From NCBI RefSeq assembly GCF_900176645.1, contig NZ_FXAN01000047.1:1-64000 (forward strand): a stretch of DNA of 64,000 nt, given 5' to 3'. Positions 61,906-64,000 of the stretch are shown one piece after another; within the stretch, counting starts at the first letter, position 1; each line of letters starts with the position of its first letter. The stretch comes from Burkholderia singularis. GTDB taxonomy: Bacteria; Pseudomonadota; Gammaproteobacteria; Burkholderiales; Burkholderiaceae. The translations under genes and the position numbers were made by a program. The notes under the pieces were generated by a model. The model had not been told where the DNA came from. It searched no databases and saw only the letters and a program-made list of their open reading frames with translations.

Positions 61906-64000
61906 CGTCGCGGCGCCTCGCCCGCGCGAGATTTTGCGGCTGCTCGCACCGTTTGCGGGGCGCCCGGCCATGGCGGCGCGCGTCGCGCTGATCTGCGCGC
62001 TGACGGTGCTCGTCACGAGCCTGTACGGCACGCCCGAGGCGGCGATCTCGGCCTACGTGGTGTTCTTCATGAACAAGCCGGACCGCGTGTCGAGCGTATT
62101 GACGACGGTGGCGATGGTGCTGCTCGTCACGATCGTGATCGGGCTCGTGATCGCCGTTGCGATTTTTTGCGTCGACTCGCCGGTGCTGCGCGTGGCGTGC
62201 ATGGTCGCGCTTTCGATCGGATTCCTCTATTTGACCTCGGCTAGCAAGCTGCGTCCGGTCGGCGCGATTCTCGCGATGATCGTAGGTTACGGGCTCGACA
62301 AGTTGGGCATGGTTCCGTTCGGCGAGGTCGCGACGCGCGCGCTGTTGTATGCATGGTTGATGGTCGCGATTGCGGCCGGCATGTCGCTCGTCGTCAATCT
62401 GCTGCTCGCGCCTTCGCCTCGGCGCCTGGCATCCGTGCAGCTCGCGCGGCGGCTGAGGCTTGCCGGCGGGCGGTTGCGCGGCGACGATGCCGGGGCGGCC
62501 CGCGCCGAATTCGACGCGTGCTTGCGCGGCGGCGACCAGCAACTGACGACGTGGCTCAAGCTGTCGAAGCTCGAAGGCTCGTCGACGCTTGCCGATGTCG
62601 CGGCGTTGCAGCATGCGGTCGCGGCCAGCACGGCGATTCTGATCGCGGTCAATCTCGCGGATCGCGAACCGCAAGCGAGGTTGCCGGAGCCGTTCGTCGC
62701 GCCGCTGGCGGCGACGCTCGACGAGATGGCCGTGATGCTCGAGCAAGGCGGCTATCCCGTCGACATTCAACTGGCTTTGCCCGATGTCGACGGGTTGCCG
62801 CCGCTTGCGCGCATCGTTGCGACGGATCTGCATGCGGCGATCACCGGCTTTGCCGTTGCTGATGCTCAGCCGAGCGCGCAGGGCGGGCCGGCGGGCGGCG
62901 CTCTGCCCGAATCGGCGCCGGAGCCAAACGGGCAGACGGAGTTGGAACCGCAGTCGAAACCGGCACCCGCCGCCCGCCAAGGCGGCTTCTTCCTGCCCGA
63001 TGCGCGTACCAACCCCGATCACATCCGCTATGCGCTGAAGACCACCGCCGCGGCGATGCTTTGCTATCTGCTGTATTCGCAGCTCGACTGGCCGGGCATT
63101 CATACGTGCTTCATCACGTGCTACATGGTGTCGCTCGGCACGACGGCCGAAACGGTCGAGAAGCTGACGCTGCGAATCGCGGGCTGTATGGTCGGTGCGC
63201 TGCTCGGCACTGCCGCACTCGTGTTCGTCGTGCCGTCGCTCACTTCGATCGGTGAGCTGATGGCGCTCGTGTTCGCGGGCGCGTGGTTGTCCGCGTGGGT
63301 GGCGTTCGGCTCGCCGCGTATCGGATATGCGGGTTTTCAGATCGCGTTCGCGTTTTTCCTTTGCGTGATCCAGGGAGCGGGGCCGGGCTTCGATCTGACG
63401 CTCGCGCGTGACCGCACGATCGGGATTCTGCTCGGCAACGTGGTGGTTTATCTGGTGTTCACGCGTGTATGGCCGGTTAGCATTGCCAAGCAAGTGGATG
63501 TGGCGCTTGCGGCACTCGTCGAGCAGTGGCGGCGGCTCGCGCGCGTCGCCGAACCCGCGCAGCGGCGCATACTGGCGGCCGACGCGCTCGCGCGTGGCGG
63601 CGCGCTCGCGCAGAACCTCGGTTTGATGCACTACGAGCCGGCGTGGGTGCGGCCCGCGCCCGGATGGATCGCCGAGCGCCGGTGCAGGCTCATGGAACTG
63701 GCGGCGCTCGAGGGGCCGGTATTCCTGCTGGCCGAGCGCTCGCGGGGCGACGCCGCGCTCGAGGCACGGCTGCTGCGCCTGTCGCGGAAGGTGACACGGC
63801 AGCAGGCGGATGCGCGCGCGGGCAGCGACGCGCGCACGCTCGACGGCGCGCCGTTGCCTGATGCAATGCTCGGCTCGTCGCCGGAACGCGGCGCGCCTGG
63901 GGCCGGCCCCATGCCGCCGCAGACCATTGCGCAATCCGACGGCGACGGCACGCGCGCCGCCGCCGCCGACATGCCGCCGCGCGCCATCGCGCAACCGACG
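61886..64000 (+). CDS. FUSC-family exporter protein (MdtO/AaeB type), 3' partial
   Basis: An open frame of 705 codons that starts at ATG 61886, overlapping the adaptor gene by 20 nt, and runs off the window end. Two clusters of transmembrane helices are separated by a cytoplasmic domain: residues about 25-165 (VALICALTVLVTSLYGTPEA, AYVVFFMNKPDRVSSVLTTV) and about 380-530 (ALKTTAAAMLCYLLYSQLDW, IHTCFITCYMVSLGTTAETV). This is the FUSC layout of aromatic-acid or drug exporters. The tail is low-complexity. The outer-membrane partner is probably beyond the window. Confidence 0.88.
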   Translation, partial: MVQLAADVAAPRPREILRLLAPFAGRPAMAARVALICALTVLVTSLYGTPEAAISAYVVFFMNKPDRVSSVLTTVAMVLLVTIVIGLVIAVAIFCVDSPVLRVACMVALSIGFLYLTSASKLRPVGAILAMIVGYGLDKLGMVPFGEVATRALLYAWLMVAIAAGMSLVVNLLLAPSPRRLASVQLARRLRLAGGRLRGDDAGAARAEFDACLRGGDQQLTTWLKLSKLEGSSTLADVAALQHAVAASTAILIAVNLADREPQARLPEPFVAPLAATLDEMAVMLEQGGYPVDIQLALPDVDGLPPLARIVATDLHAAITGFAVADAQPSAQGGPAGGALPESAPEPNGQTELEPQSKPAPAARQGGFFLPDARTNPDHIRYALKTTAAAMLCYLLYSQLDWPGIHTCFITCYMVSLGTTAETVEKLTLRIAGCMVGALLGTAALVFVVPSLTSIGELMALVFAGAWLSAWVAFGSPRIGYAGFQIAFAFFLCVIQGAGPGFDLTLARDRTIGILLGNVVVYLVFTRVWPVSIAKQVDVALAALVEQWRRLARVAEPAQRRILAADALARGGALAQNLGLMHYEPAWVRPAPGWIAERRCRLMELAALEGPVFLLAERSRGDAALEARLLRLSRKVTRQQADARAGSDARTLDGAPLPDAMLGSSPERGAPGAGPMPPQTIAQSDGDGTRAAAADMPPRAIAQPT

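Noticed and set aside
61871-63994. A 707-codon open frame on the minus strand
   Set aside because: It is antisense to the FUSC exporter gene, is Arg/Gln/His-rich without domains, and arises from high third-position GC.

Overview
The window is high-GC betaproteobacterial chromosome, most likely Burkholderia of the pseudomallei group. The supporting genes are minCDE, hemW-rdgB-rph-yicC-gmk-rpoZ-rsh, greB, an Omp38-like porin, two tRNA-Arg(ACG) genes and a Burkholderia-type copper-linked TonB operon. The species cannot be named from sequence alone.

Region 1 (1-7.7 kb, + strand) is a surface-glycan cluster of overlapping or closely spaced genes. It holds the end of a gene whose tail is an Ala-Asn-Thr repeat, two DUF2827 proteins, UDP-galactopyranose mutase, an RgpF-like rhamnan synthesis protein, a methyltransferase fused to a coiled coil, a DUF4019 secreted protein and a small protein with a ParE-like C-terminal pattern.

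Region 2 (7.7-33.5 kb) is an island carrying a nearly complete type III secretion system (T3SS) of the Hrp2 type (Xanthomonas/Ralstonia). Its gene order matches the Xanthomonas hrp cluster: hrpB1-hrpB2-hrcJ-hrpB4-hrpB5-hrcN-hrpB7-hrcT, then hrpD5-hrpD6-pilin-hpaB, then hrcU-hrcV-hpaP-hrcQ-hrcR-hrcS-hpaA. An HrpB/HrpX-type AraC activator, the secretin hrcC and an HrpG-type regulator lie on the right. I found three exact TTCG-N16-TTCG promoter boxes (hrpII/PIP type) and one with N15. They point to unfamiliar candidate secreted proteins: a signal-peptide protein plus a 194-aa protein at the left edge, and a cysteine-containing trio beside hpaB. One of that trio carries a DUF1521 domain with the GDPH self-cleavage motif known from the rhizobial T3SS effector NopE1. 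No recognisable translocon genes are present.

Region 3 (33.5-49.9 kb) is core chromosome: a shortened GNAT gene, minCDE, a WxxGxxW-type envelope protein with a tiny lipoprotein, a ClC chloride transporter with a 13-copy hexanucleotide repeat, an MHS-family transporter, a TonB-like lipoprotein, tRNA-Ser, hemW-rdgB-rph (- strand), yicC-gmk-rpoZ-rsh (+ strand), two tRNA-Arg and greB.

Region 4 (49.9-64 kb) holds a porin, a candidate small RNA, a cold-shock protein, an exonuclease-GIY-YIG fusion, a periplasmic chorismate mutase and a likely copper-responsive operon (DUF2946, TonB receptor, BNR-repeat protein, thioredoxin-like protein). A GlsB-type membrane protein follows, then a YtcA-MdtN-FUSC exporter operon that runs off the right edge.
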